DNA from: Arctopsyche grandis
Lineage: Eukaryota > Arthropoda > Insecta > Trichoptera > Hydropsychidae
DNA: 64,000 bases
Assembly: GCF_051622035.1 (NCBI RefSeq)
Contig: NC_135362.1
Location: 22,591,001-22,655,000 of the forward strand
Direction of reading: 5' to 3'
In this document: in pieces, positions 54,010-64,000 of the stretch
Layout of the letters: every line of letters begins with the position of its first letter
How positions within the stretch are numbered: the first letter of the stretch is position 1
Made by a program: the position numbers and the translations under genes
The notes under the pieces: generated by a model
Told to the model about the DNA's origin: nothing
Database searches by the model: none
Seen by the model: the letters and a program-made list of their open reading frames with translations, nothing else

Positions 54010-55100
54010 TTTTAGAGAGGGGCGCTGTTTATTATTACATATATTATTATAGTATATGTACGTCGAATGCAACAACTGAAAAGGATTTAATTTATTCATC
54101 TTTTTTTTAGTAACATTTTCACTTTCAAAGCATGACATTGATCAATGTAGATACATTAGCAATATCGCTAAATGATCGATGAGCTTTTCGTTTCATAATT
54201 TCACTGTTCGCGTTACAGGTTTTTTCATATCGCATGTGTGTTAGGTGTCGCATATGTATTTTATGACAATTACATACATCCAGTATATAATTAATGCAAA
54301 TTTGAAACGCTAAAAAAAGGGAAAGCTTAAATAACACATTTTGAAATTATTCAACACGGTAACGAGATATCAGATCAATCGCAATTAAGATAAAATTTAT
54401 ATTATAGCACGATTGTACATTCAAGATGGACTTTTCGACCCGTTTGAGAATGTAGATGTGTCAGTTTTCCCCATAAAGATCAGCTCAATAACCCAAAGGA
54501 TATAACGAATCATCGGATCAGAGAGAAAGTTATTTTTTGCCATCATTATTTGTATACAAAGTTTGACACGTAACATACGTACGAATATACAAAGTTATGC
54601 AATGAAAATTCGCATCATCAGAAAGCTTTCATATGGAAACATGGATTTATTTTTATTTCAAATAACAAACATACAAATTATTCTATGAGCCGAAAAATTA
54701 CTCTGTTGATGATTCGTATGTTTTAAAATTATAGGTTGCGAATATATGTAGTGTATAAATCAACAGGTATGATCTAACTCGTGTAAATATTGTGTGGAAT
54801 GAAAAAAGTCTTGGAAAGTTGATCTATCTTTTACGTGCACAAAATGAGGTTCTCATATTTAGAGCATTTTTTTTATTTTATCTACCGTCGCTTTCCATTG
54901 TTCCAATAGTAAAAATATATATGCTTTTTTTTTAGGTACAATCGAAAGTGGAAAGAGAAACTCTTCTACTATGTAGTACATATGTAGTAATGCGTTTTAA
55001 AAACACGCACTAATATGTAGAAAGTGAAATTTTCTACCAATTTAAAAATTATACCCTTGCATTGCACCGTAATAAAAATTGTACATAAGCCGAGTCCATT
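54010..55100. other. AT-rich sequence, no gene seen
   Basis: Nothing recognisable was found. The last few hundred bases may belong to the decayed hAT element that follows, since its transposase upstream part and left terminus are not identifiable. Confidence 0.4.
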
Positions 55101-55109
55101 TCCAACGAA

Positions 55110-55785
55110 TTTTTCAGTGTTTACAAGGCTTGTGAAGATTACTTGATGGAATGGATGATACCCTTGGAAGATTTCAAATGTTTTGTGTGGATGACATTGC
55201 TGAAAGAGAACGAAAATCTAAAATATGATGATTTAGTTTCATGCATTGAGTTCTTGAGCATCAGAGGTTTAAAGATTGACGATGTTAAGCTACACGATCA
55301 ATTTTGTAACTTGATTTCATTTCTTAAATCAAAATCAGATGAAGATGAAGCATATTATGATTTGAAGTTGCACGAGCAGTGGACAATCTACTTCAAAAGT
55401 GTTAAAAACATTGAATGTTTCTCAGAACTGCTCAAGATCTGCGAGTTTTATTTTTGTATAAGCGCACATAACGCAAATGTGGAAAGAGTTTTTTCACTGA
55501 TTAATACTCAGTGGAGCAAAGAGAGGAATAGAATAGAAGTGTGCAGTCAGTTAAATCTTTAATTCTTACTCGATACAACTTCAAAAACATGACATGTGAA
55601 GATTTTTGTTAAAAAACAAGAACTTCTTTCCAAAATTGGCAGCTCAGCTAAATATGATTAAAATAAAGTAAAATAATATAAAAAATTCGTTTAATTTCTG
55701 AATGTCCTCCTTTTTTAGAGAAAATCCTCCTTTTTAGACCCATCTGCCCTCCTTTATCAAATTATCATCTGGCAACCCTAGCTTT
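55110..55785 (+). pseudogene. hAT transposase C-terminal fragment with right TIR
   Basis: An open frame at 55143-55562 reads like the C-terminal half of a hAT transposase and includes AHNANVERVFSLINTQWSKE, the dimerisation-region signature (.N...ER.FS......). It lacks the BED finger and the N-terminal catalytic part, so it is a fragment. About 210 bp downstream the sequence CATCTGGCAACCCTAG (about 55769-55785) matches the inverse of a hAT-type terminus (CTAGGGTTGCCAGATG). The left terminus was not found. Confidence 0.75.
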
Positions 55786-55980
55786 ATATAACATTTTTAT
55801 GTGCAGTTTTATGAAATCCACCTAAATCGAATATTATAACTTAAAATACATGTATTGTGTAGTTTCAAAATGTATAAAATCCAAAGTTTTATAAACCTTT
55901 TCCACTTTGCATTTTTTCCCACAAAACCAGCAAACCAGCAGCTCTGGTTAAAAATTTAGACGTATTAAATGAGATAATAA

Positions 55981-56240
55981 ATTATTATTTTGAATAAAAA
56001 TACCAATAATTTTATTTTACTACCGCCATCTATGTATAAAACACTACGTAGACGTCACCCAGATTTAAAATTTTCGAACTTCAAACGCGTCTTAAAAGAT
56101 ATTTTATCTCTATCGTAATGGCGGAAGATCCGTTTACTTATATTGATGACCAAAATGAGCAATATGGCAAAGTATGAAAACGATCGGATAAGTAATCGTA
56201 AGTGAAACGTAAAGGAGGTTTGTAAAAAATAAGAATTTTG
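55981..56240. repeat. Dispersed repeat copy 2 (uninterrupted)
   Basis: It matches the flanks of the LINE insertion at 8868-9358 and shows the site without the LINE. About 80% of positions agree by eye; the stretch TATTGATGACCAAAATGAGC and the following 40 bases are almost identical. Confidence 0.7.
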
Positions 56241-56589
56241 ATTCGTTTGCTCTGGGACATACATAGTACCTGATCATTCGTATGACAACTACCGACGGAA
56301 TTTATTTTGGTATACTTCACTTAAAAATACATATTTGCTTTATTGCACTTAAAGAAATTAATAGGAATACATATGTATGCTCCCGATATGTTTTATATCC
56401 GTCATTTGTATCTATAAGAGTTCAAAGAGTTAAACTAAATAATATGGTTTTAGCTTTTAATGACTATTAAATACAACAAATATACATAATAAGAAAATTA
56501 CAATGTTAACTTTTATTGTACAAAAATGCCAGATTTAATTTTCGAATCTAGAAAAGTATATGTATAAATGATTAAGTGGATATGCTGCG

Positions 56590-57590
56590 TAACACCGCGA
56601 CTAGTATTTCCAATCCCGGAAGGTTACTTCAGCACCGGGATTGCGGTGTTGGGAAATTTCGATCTCAGGATCCCGGTGCTGGCACCGGGAAATCAAATGT
56701 ACAAGAAAAAATATTCGATTGCATATTTTCATATTTAAAAAACGTTCAGTTGAATTTTTCATTCTCCCGATGTTTCACGCAAAAAATACTCCCATAATGG
56801 CTTTTTTTAGAGCTTGGCTACATTCTTCAAATTTGCGGTTCACATAAATAGCTAGTTTTTTTGGTTTCTAATATTAAATAAAACACATCCTGTAATGTAT
56901 TTAAATAAAGTAAAAAACATCACTTTGATTCATTGATTCGTGTTTTACAAATGGTTTGTACCGTCTAGTAATTATTCAACGAAACAATCCACACAATATA
57001 AAAACTGCAATTACATTGAATTTATGTAAAAAAATATTACACCAATGAATTTTATTCAATAGTAAATTTTAATATGGTTCATAGTAATATGTATGTATGT
57101 ATATATCAAAGAACTGGATATATAAATTTTATAATAAAATTTACTTACATCAAAATAGATAATCTTCGTACAATTAACAAAAACAACAGCGCAAGCAGAA
57201 AATCTACAGTGCAACTGAGAAAGAACGGATCATCTTCGATCCTGAATAACACAGGTCTCATAAAAAAGAATAATTTCAATATATGCTTCAAATATTATTG
57301 CAGTTGAGCATAAAATCTACAACACAATTCAGACCTTTCATACCATTTCGTGGAAATGGCGAGCCGGCGTCGAAACGGTGCAGAGCAAACAAATGGACTA
57401 TGACTGTCATTGTTCATTATATAATGTTGTTTTATGTTTTTTCCCCATTATTTTTAAAGAATTTTCTGCCAGCACCGTAATTCTGGTATTCAGACTAGTT
57501 TCAGCTCCGGGATTCACGGCACTAGAAATAATTGGGATCCCGGGATTGGAAGCCTTAGCAGCGACCAAACAATAGTTAGTTCCAGCGCAT
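56590..57590. mobile_element. Possible decayed element with GGGATCCCGG-rich ends
   Basis: The left end (about 56600-56700) and right end (about 57470-57570) both contain TTCCAATCCCGG, CACCGGGA and GGATCCCGG words in opposite orientation. The interior is AT-rich and shows only short open frames without known motifs. Ends and class are uncertain. Confidence 0.3.
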
Positions 57591-57614
57591 CGAGAAATAA
57601 ATGTAGTTTAAATC

Positions 57615-58110
57615 GGGACTATGGAGTCGGAGCCTTTAAGCGAAGTCGGAGTCGTAAAAAATCAACCGATTCCGACTCCTTTTTATTATTTTCTCTATTA
57701 CAGTATGCGTCAACTAGAGACTCCAATTATATTGAAGTAAACCCACAAATAAACTGAAATTTAATGATATTTTTATAAAAACAAGGAATTATAAATATAG
57801 TATACTTTAATTTTTTTAATAAATTGATTTGTTTGTGTATGGAATTCATAAACATACACTATGAATGTACTTACTTTTTTTTTTTTATACATATTTCATA
57901 TTCAATAAATTGGGTAACATGTCAATTTTTAGCGATTGTTTTAATTCCTTTATTTTTTATATTTTGAAAATCTCTATTTCTTTTATTACTAATAATTTTA
58001 TACGTTGGCAAGAAAAGTCGATCTTACTAAAATCATTCAAGTTTGAGATTGAGTTCGGAGTTGGAGTCGGAGTCGGTAAATTTTGATCTGACCCCACAGT
58101 CTTGTTTTAA
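57615..58110. mobile_element. Possible TIR element with GGAGTCGG repeats
   Basis: GACTATGGAGTCGGAG at the left faces the inverse of GACTGTGGGGTCAG at the right. Both ends carry GGAGTCGGAGTCGG-type repeats (about 57618-57655 and 58050-58080). The interior is AT-rich; no coding sequence. Confidence 0.35.
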
Positions 58111-58850
58111 ATGCTAAACGAGTCTCATTGGCCCTTATGTACATATCCTTCTACGAATTGAATCCAAACATAAAGTAATTTTAGTGTATAAGAAAAGTTA
58201 ATATTCATTGAAAATTTTTTATATGTAAAATTTAACTGTACAAATTATTTAGTATGTACTGAATAGGCGTAAACCAATTTAATATAATTTAATATTTCAT
58301 TGTTCACACGTTCATTGTTACACGCTATGTGGGTATGTATATGATAATTGGGTTCAATCTATCTATTCTTAAGCTACAGCAAGCCCCATTGTCCCACTGA
58401 TTATAAATAACGGTGATTGTTTTTATTCTAAACATTGCACTGTTATGGTGTTCTTCTCGGTTTACTTGACCTTGTTCACAACACAGTACTATGTAGTAAA
58501 AGAAAGCACGAGTAGGTATGTATTTCTAACGAAACCATTTTCACTAGCAGAGGTATAATAGATTCCGACCATTGAAAGTGCTTCGATTCATGGGGATATT
58601 TGAGCGGGATTGACTGTCGAAAAAAAGGAATGGTGAAACTCGATTTCGATCTTTAATTAATAATAGGATTGCATTTTATAAACTCGTATGTGTGTAGAAT
58701 TGAGAGAGATTTCTCTCCAGTACGAAATTGATAAGCGTGCAAAAAATCGTAGCACACAACAAACAGTATGAGCCAAAGTAAAAGTGAAACGTGTTTGGCT
58801 GTGAATCAGACAAAACGTAAACAGATGATATGGTACATATGTTCAAATAC
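58110..58850. other. AT-rich unique-looking sequence
   Basis: No gene, RNA or repeat terminus recognised. Confidence 0.4.
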
Positions 58851-58856
58851 GTATAT

Positions 58857-59045
58857 ATATAATATAATGTACGTAAAGATGTATTATATATAATATAATG
58901 TACGTAAAGATGTATTATATATATTATAATGTACGTAAAGATGTATTATATATAATATAATGTACGTAAAGATGTATTATATATATTATAATGTACGTAA
59001 AGATGTATTATATATAATATAATGTACGTAAAGATGTATTATAGC
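58857..59045. repeat. 31-bp tandem repeat, six units
   Basis: GTACGTAAAGATGTATTATA recurs at 58869, 58900, 58931, 58962, 58993 and 59024, exactly 31 bp apart. Two variants of the AT part (TATAATATAAT and TATATTATAAT) alternate from the second unit on, giving a 62-bp higher-order period. Confidence 0.95.
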
Positions 59046-59049
59046 TCGA

Positions 59050-59700
59050 ATGTAAAATGTATCCCAATTGAATAAAATATACAGTGTAAGTAAATGACCT
59101 ATGAGAAACTAAGATGCTTTCATTACATTATACATACATAAATTAATTATTAACCCACTTTGTAAGTCAGTTTTAGAATACAATTATAGTTAAAATGAAA
59201 ATTTTTAAAATTAAATAGATATTATCTGGAATTCCTTTATTTCGAAATTTGAAAATGACTTAAAATTTTTTAAACAATCATAAAATAATAAAAATTTAAA
59301 TTTTTGTTGGTTCTACTTGTTAGGTTACAAATTCACAAGTACGTGTAAAATAAATATTTCGTTTTGATATCTTGTTTCTATTGAAAGGTAAACAATATTC
59401 CATTTTAAGTATTTTTTTTATTTAAATGAACATGTTGTTATTATGAGTAATATGTCACATTTTATTTAGAGGAAAACAGTTTTCTGATATATACCATAAA
59501 TATATTTTGAATAAATATATTTTTTTTTGATAATTGTTTGGTGTGTCCTGTGAAGTTGACAAAATTAGCATATGTATGTAGGTTCATTAGCCTCTAGTTT
59601 GGGTTCAAATATTTTTTGATGTATCTAATCTATAATTTGGAAAGAGACTTTGTATGTATCCTTGGTCGTCGTTTTCGTCGTCGTCGTCCGTAGATCGGTG
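59050..59700. other. AT-rich sequence between satellite arrays
   Basis: No gene seen. It ends with a short GTCGTC repeat (about 59665-59692) just before the GC-rich array. Confidence 0.4.
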
Positions 59701-59759
59701 ACGTCATCGAACACGTGATTCGATTTTTTTTTTTTCGATCCATGGGCGCCGATTTGTTT

Positions 59760-60325
59760 TTTTCGTTTCAATGGATTCACCCCCGCGGGGGCGCAAGGCG
59801 AGTAGCTTCATGGGGCCCCGCCAGGGGCGCCACAAGGGGCGCAGCCCCGTGGGGCCCCAGCCTCATGGGGCGCAGCCCCATGGGGCTCAAAAGGGGGCGC
59901 CACAAGGGGCGCAGCCCCGTGGGGCCCCAGCCTCATGGGGCGCAGCCCCATGGGGCTCAAAAGGGGGCGCCACGAGGGGCGCAGCCCCGTGGGGCCCCGA
60001 AGGGGGCCCGGGGGGCCCAGCCTCATGGGGCGCAGCCCCATGGGGCTCAAAAGGGGGCGCCACAAGGGACGCAGCCCCGTGGGGCCCCGAAGGGGGCCCG
60101 GGGGGCCCAGCCTCATGGGGCGCAGCCCCATGGGGCTCAAAAGGGGGCGCCACATGGGGCTCAAAAGGGGGCGCCACAAGGGGCGCAGCCCCGTGGGGGC
60201 CCGGGGGGCCCAGCCTCATGGGGCGCAGCCCCATGGGGCTCAAAAGGGGGCGCCACAAGGGGCGCAGCCCCGTGGGGCCCCGAAGGGGGCCCGGGGGGCC
60301 CAGCCTCATGGGGCGCAAGCCCTAA
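59760..60325. repeat. Very GC-rich minisatellite, about 90-bp unit
   Basis: CCTCATGGGGCGCAGCCCCA starts units at 59861, 59931, 60021, 60111, 60213 and 60303, with spacings of 70, 90, 90, 102 and 90 bp. Each unit is full of short palindromes (GGGGCGCAGCCCC, GGGGCCCC, GGCGCC). Open frames on all readings give Gly/Ala/Pro repeats and are a by-product of composition. Confidence 0.93.
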
Positions 60326-60832
60326 TAGGCATTAACTAAGGGGGGCGAAGCCCTAGACGGCAATTAATCATGGGGGCGCGGAGGGGCGAAGCCCTAAAAG
60401 GCAACTGATCATGGGGGCGAAGCCTTAGACGGCATTTAATCGTGGGGGCGCGGAGGGGCGAAGCCCTAAAAGGCATTAACTAAGGGGGGCGAAGCCCTAA
60501 ACGGCAATTAATCTTGGGGGCGCGGGGGGCGAAGCCCTAAAAGGCATTAACTAGGGGGGGCGAAGCCCTAGACGGCATTTAATCATGGGGGTGCGGAGGG
60601 GCGAAGCCCTAAAAGGCATTAACTAAGGGGGGCGAAGCCCGAAACGGCAATTAATCTTGGGGGCGCGGGGGGCGAAGCCCTAAAAGGCATTAACTAAGGG
60701 GGGCGAAGCCCTAGACGGCTTTGAATCATGGGGGCGCGGAGGGGCGAAGCCCTAAAAGGCAACTGATCATGGGGGCGAAGCCCTAGACGGCATTTAATCA
60801 TGAGGACGTGGAGGGGCGAAGCCCTAGAAGGC
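60326..60832. repeat. Second GC-rich minisatellite with GGGGCGAAGCCCT core
   Basis: GGGGCGAAGCCCTA(A/G)A followed by (A/C)GGCA(T/A)T..A units alternate about every 35-40 bp, with TCATGGGGGCGCGGAG linkers. It adjoins the 90-bp array directly and shares the GCGAAGCCC/GCGCAGCCC palindrome, so the two arrays probably share an origin. Confidence 0.88.
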
Positions 60833-60981
60833 AAAAAAAAAAAATTTGATTTTTTTTTTGATTTTTTTAAATTTTTTTTTTGATTTTTTTTTTATTTTTT
60901 TTTGATTTTTTTTTTTATTTTTTTTTAATTTTTTTTTTTATTTTTTTTTTAAATTTTTAAATTTTTTTTTTTTTTTAATTA
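60833..60981. repeat. Homopolymer-like A/T tract
   Basis: A short A-run changes to a long T-rich tract of (T)8-11 separated by GA, AAA or A. It immediately follows the GC-rich arrays. Confidence 0.9.
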
Positions 60982-61054
60982 AATTAGCTTAGTCATGTTT
61001 AAGCGGTTTATATTATAAACACTGAGCGAAGCCGGGTAATACAGCTAGTAGTAA

Positions 61055-64000
61055 ATATATGTATTTCGGATTTTAACCAGGGCAATGTCCTTTTGAGGTA
61101 ACACCCCAAAAGGATATTGCTATAAAGGATATTGTTACCTTAAAACATTCTATAAATTAAATATTATCTAAATACTAGCGGGAATACAAAAAACAATGTT
61201 CTATTCTTCTATTACACTGTTCCACAAATGACAACTTTTTTTTTGGTTCAGAGACTAGATATGACTTTTATTATAGATCTATGCCCAGTGAACACGAATC
61301 TGGTAATAAAAAATGTTGATTGGGTCGAGATTCGGAGATATGTGTTTTTTAAATCGCGCAATTTTTCTATATCTTGGTGTTGTTCGGTTGATGTCTCAAA
61401 ATCTGTCAATTTCCTGGTCAAAATTAATATTGGAATCTATAGTCGGGTATTTTATCTTTCATTTGTAGTACTTTTCAGCTTTCAAATCTCTCTAAGTAGT
61501 CGTCCAGTTCAAATCAAAAGTCAAAAGTAAGTATTTTCACTTGCGATTTTTTCCCACTGTTAATACTATTTTAAATTGAGTTTTTTATATTTAAACATGT
61601 TTATTGGAATAGTTTTCTGGATACATTATTTTTTGTTTTCGTTTAAAAGGGTTAATTGTAAGTGTGCTGAATTTTAAATCGGTAAAATTGTGAGCTAAAA
61701 GCTAGTACTAGTATTTACTCGTATTTATACGAATCTAAATTGAATTAATAGGGATAATATATTGAATTGTCTTTATATGAGAATTAAATAAAATTCCACT
61801 TAGAAAAATCATATTTCGACTATTCTTGTGGATTAATAACAAAAATTCGTTTATTTTATCGAGGTAAGCCAGTTATCAATAGAATTTTGTTATCAATAGA
61901 AGATTTTTTTTATTTATGTATTAACTTAGAGTTGATAAGGTTTTGGTTATAATTCATAAACTGGAAGTAGTATTTTTTTTAAATAATATATTTCATTATT
62001 TTATTTTGACCTTTTTAATTATTTTTACATTCTTGATATTTTATGCTTATAATATTTATGTTGATTTTTAAACAAGATCCAACAACCAGAAGTAGAACTT
62101 TTGTCTTGTGTGAGTTTCCCTACGTTAGCGCTCAAACTTGTATCGAACATGCTCTCATAGTTATCTTCCAGCTTGGGATGTTCTCCTCTACCAAGCCGAC
62201 GAGATTTAGTTGATCAAATGCGAATTCATTTGACCAGAGCTCATCTTTCGAGGTGAACCCCTCTCATAGCCGGTATGTGTATGAAAATGAACATATGTAT
62301 GTGTGCGTCAGTATCGAATTTTGTTTTTTATACAACTTATATTCCTCAAATACATACATAGATATAGTAATGGGTTGGTCACATCCGAATTTTTTCATTC
62401 ATATCACATTTTTAACGATTTTCTCGTACTAGTATATGTATGTAACCTGTGATAAAATATAAATTAGAAAAGCAGTTAGCTACCTAACCTTATAATAGTT
62501 AATCGAATCCTCTTGAATTATTAATATGGTTGAATACAGTGAATATAACGTTGAAATTCAAATTTAGTATACGCTTTTAACAAGGTGAAGACTTAATTGT
62601 TTCTTTCCTCTGTGATGGATACAAATAATATTAGGTCTTATTAGACGGATCAATTTATATAAATGTACTTATTAATAATATACCAAATATTATGTATCCA
62701 TAGATATCTGCTATTGATAGATATCGAATGACCGTTTTTTTTTCATTTTATAAATGGAAACGTTTTGAAAAGTGTTCACAATTTGAAAGAGGATCGTATT
62801 TGTGTATATGTAGTGTTTATTCAGGACGGGTAACTGAACTGAAATAACCCTGAAATCGAATAAAGACACCTCTCATGTTATTTTACGACACTTTCAAGTG
62901 CATTTATGTAAATATGCATTTCATTTCCTTGACTCGTTTTACTTCAAACTGTGTATATTATTTTCAATTCAAAACAATTCCAACGAAGGTGATTATTTAC
63001 AAATACAATTGGAACAAAATTATTATATCAAGGTTATTACTTTGTTTATCGTCCATCTCATTATATGGATTAGTTGAATGGGTTTGCATCATTTTTAAAA
63101 CGCAGGCTTGAAACAAATCGTGCAAAAAATTCGAATTAATACTATCATTTTATCAATTAATTCTACGGCCAAAATTCAAAATGGTGCCAGTCGAAATTCG
63201 AGTCAATGTCATATAAGTTAATCTGTGGCTTGTTTTTGAAAGGGCAATGTCACATTTGTGTACTGCTTTATTTTTCATAATTATTTCACACACGAGTGTG
63301 TTATTAAACGTTGTTTATTTATAAGAGCAAATCACTTGAAAGAATTTGTATTATTTCTTTTTCAAAATTCTCGGCTGATTCGTTCGACTATTTGCTAAGA
63401 TTAGATTGAAATTCAATCAACGATAGACACGCGAGTTTGCTCTTTTGATGGAACATCATCGATTCCAATCAATCAAATGTCAATCATTGGCGTCATTTCG
63501 TGAAAAATGTTACATAAATCGTCTATGAATGTATCTATATCTGATATTTCGATTGTTCTACTCTTAGAGCGAAGTAGAATGCGGCAAAAACATCATTATA
63601 ATTTGAGACGGAAGACTGTATCGTCCATTTTTTAATTGTAAGTATTTCGTTGAAAAGTATTATACTTTCTATGAAGCGCTTTATTTTTTTCAATAATCAA
63701 TTTTAGAACTTCGATGTATTCGTATCAGCCAAGATTCTTAGGACATTCAATGGTTGAATATTAAAAATTTTACGTGTCTATATACAAAGTGCTAAGTATT
63801 CGAAATCGTTTTATATAATATATGTAACATGTGTTGTCGAATTCTTATTTAAAATGAATTAAAACAGTGTACATGCGTTTGTGATTGTGCGGTTGAAATT
63901 TTAATTTCGAGATGGGCGGGAATTGTTAATTACTTTTCTTTTTTTTCAAGTAAATTCATTATAAAGCGTGGGGCAAAGTCACGGATCGGTAATTCGAATA
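61055..64000. other. AT-rich sequence to window end, no gene recognised
   Basis: Short open frames (for example 61228-61530 and 62875-63111) have no recognisable motif and their composition matches the surrounding non-coding DNA. A small inverted repeat with GGATATTG/CAATATCC words lies near 61083-61135. I see nothing else I can support. Confidence 0.45.

Larger units (their letters stand above)
59690..61049 (+). mobile_element. Possible Helitron-type element ending CTAG
   Basis: The right end reads GAGCGAAGCCGGGTAATACAGCTAGT (about 61024-61050 in part), preceded by a small palindrome GTTTATATTATAAAC (about 61007-61021). An end in CTAG|T with a hairpin just inside is typical of Helitrons, and no target duplication is expected. 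The 5' TC end could not be fixed. The GC-rich arrays would then be internal expansions of the same element. Confidence 0.35.

Noticed and set aside
58857-59045. CRISPR-like regular repeats
   Set aside because: The 31-bp units are contiguous with no spacers, and the DNA is eukaryotic; it is a simple satellite.
59715-60339. Long open frames of 120-206 codons in GC-rich DNA on both strands
   Set aside because: They are caused by a 90-bp GC-rich minisatellite; all frames give Gly/Ala/Pro/His repeats and no start or domain stands out.
61228-61530. A 100-codon open frame
   Set aside because: No motif, AT-rich composition like its surroundings and no splice or regulatory context; insufficient support.

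Overview
The window is eukaryotic, intron-rich, AT-rich nuclear DNA from an insect or closely related arthropod. The basis is the gene set: V-ATPase subunit E, unc-79, tyrosyl-DNA phosphodiesterase 1, Plk4/SAK, the PLP-family protein M6, and a lysosomal GlcNAc-6-sulfatase. All have short introns with GT..AG borders and are surrounded by DNA transposons, LINE/SINE remnants and solo LTRs. I cannot assign the order from sequence alone.

Layout: 1-5,500 has no recognised gene. It holds a CpG-rich tract that may be a promoter or 5' exon (about 600-1,290), a block of nested and tandemly duplicated transposons (1,346-2,292), an LTR-like block with internal tandem repeats (about 3,395-4,396) and a hAT-type MITE. 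V-ATPase subunit E lies at 5,635-6,635 (+). unc-79, the large NALCN-channel auxiliary subunit, fills 10,079-31,136 (+) in roughly 43 coding exons; its introns carry LINE fragments, a foldback element, a solo LTR and microsatellites. Tdp1 (31,386-36,012, -) converges on it with about 250 bp between stop codons, and its first introns hold a SINE and two piggyBac-like MITEs. Plk4 (about 37,820-40,913, +) is divergent from Tdp1 and convergent with M6 (42,498-43,806, -). A 313-bp triplicated repeat follows (44,738-45,550). Next are a tiny spliced gene for a TOM6-like single-span protein (46,303-47,137, +) and, only 87 nt downstream, the GlcNAc-6-sulfatase (47,225-51,046, +). From 51 kb to the end I see repeats only: a foldback copy, an antisense LINE, hAT and other TIR elements, a 31-bp satellite, a very GC-rich minisatellite and AT-rich unique sequence.

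The genes are housekeeping or neuronal functions that do not form a pathway; they are neighbours, not an operon. The most striking sequence-level observations are: (1) a 3' stem-loop shared by a LINE family and a tRNA-derived SINE, in which four base pairs of the stem have changed but pairing is preserved; (2) a PBZ-type (poly-ADP-ribose-binding) zinc finger in the N-terminal region of Tdp1; (3) a Plk4 whose C-terminus shows no recognisable third polo box; (4) the TOM6-like/sulfatase pair packed within 87 nt; (5) many transposon insertions that can be dated and bounded here because exact target-site duplications, and in two cases an uninterrupted copy, are present in the same window.
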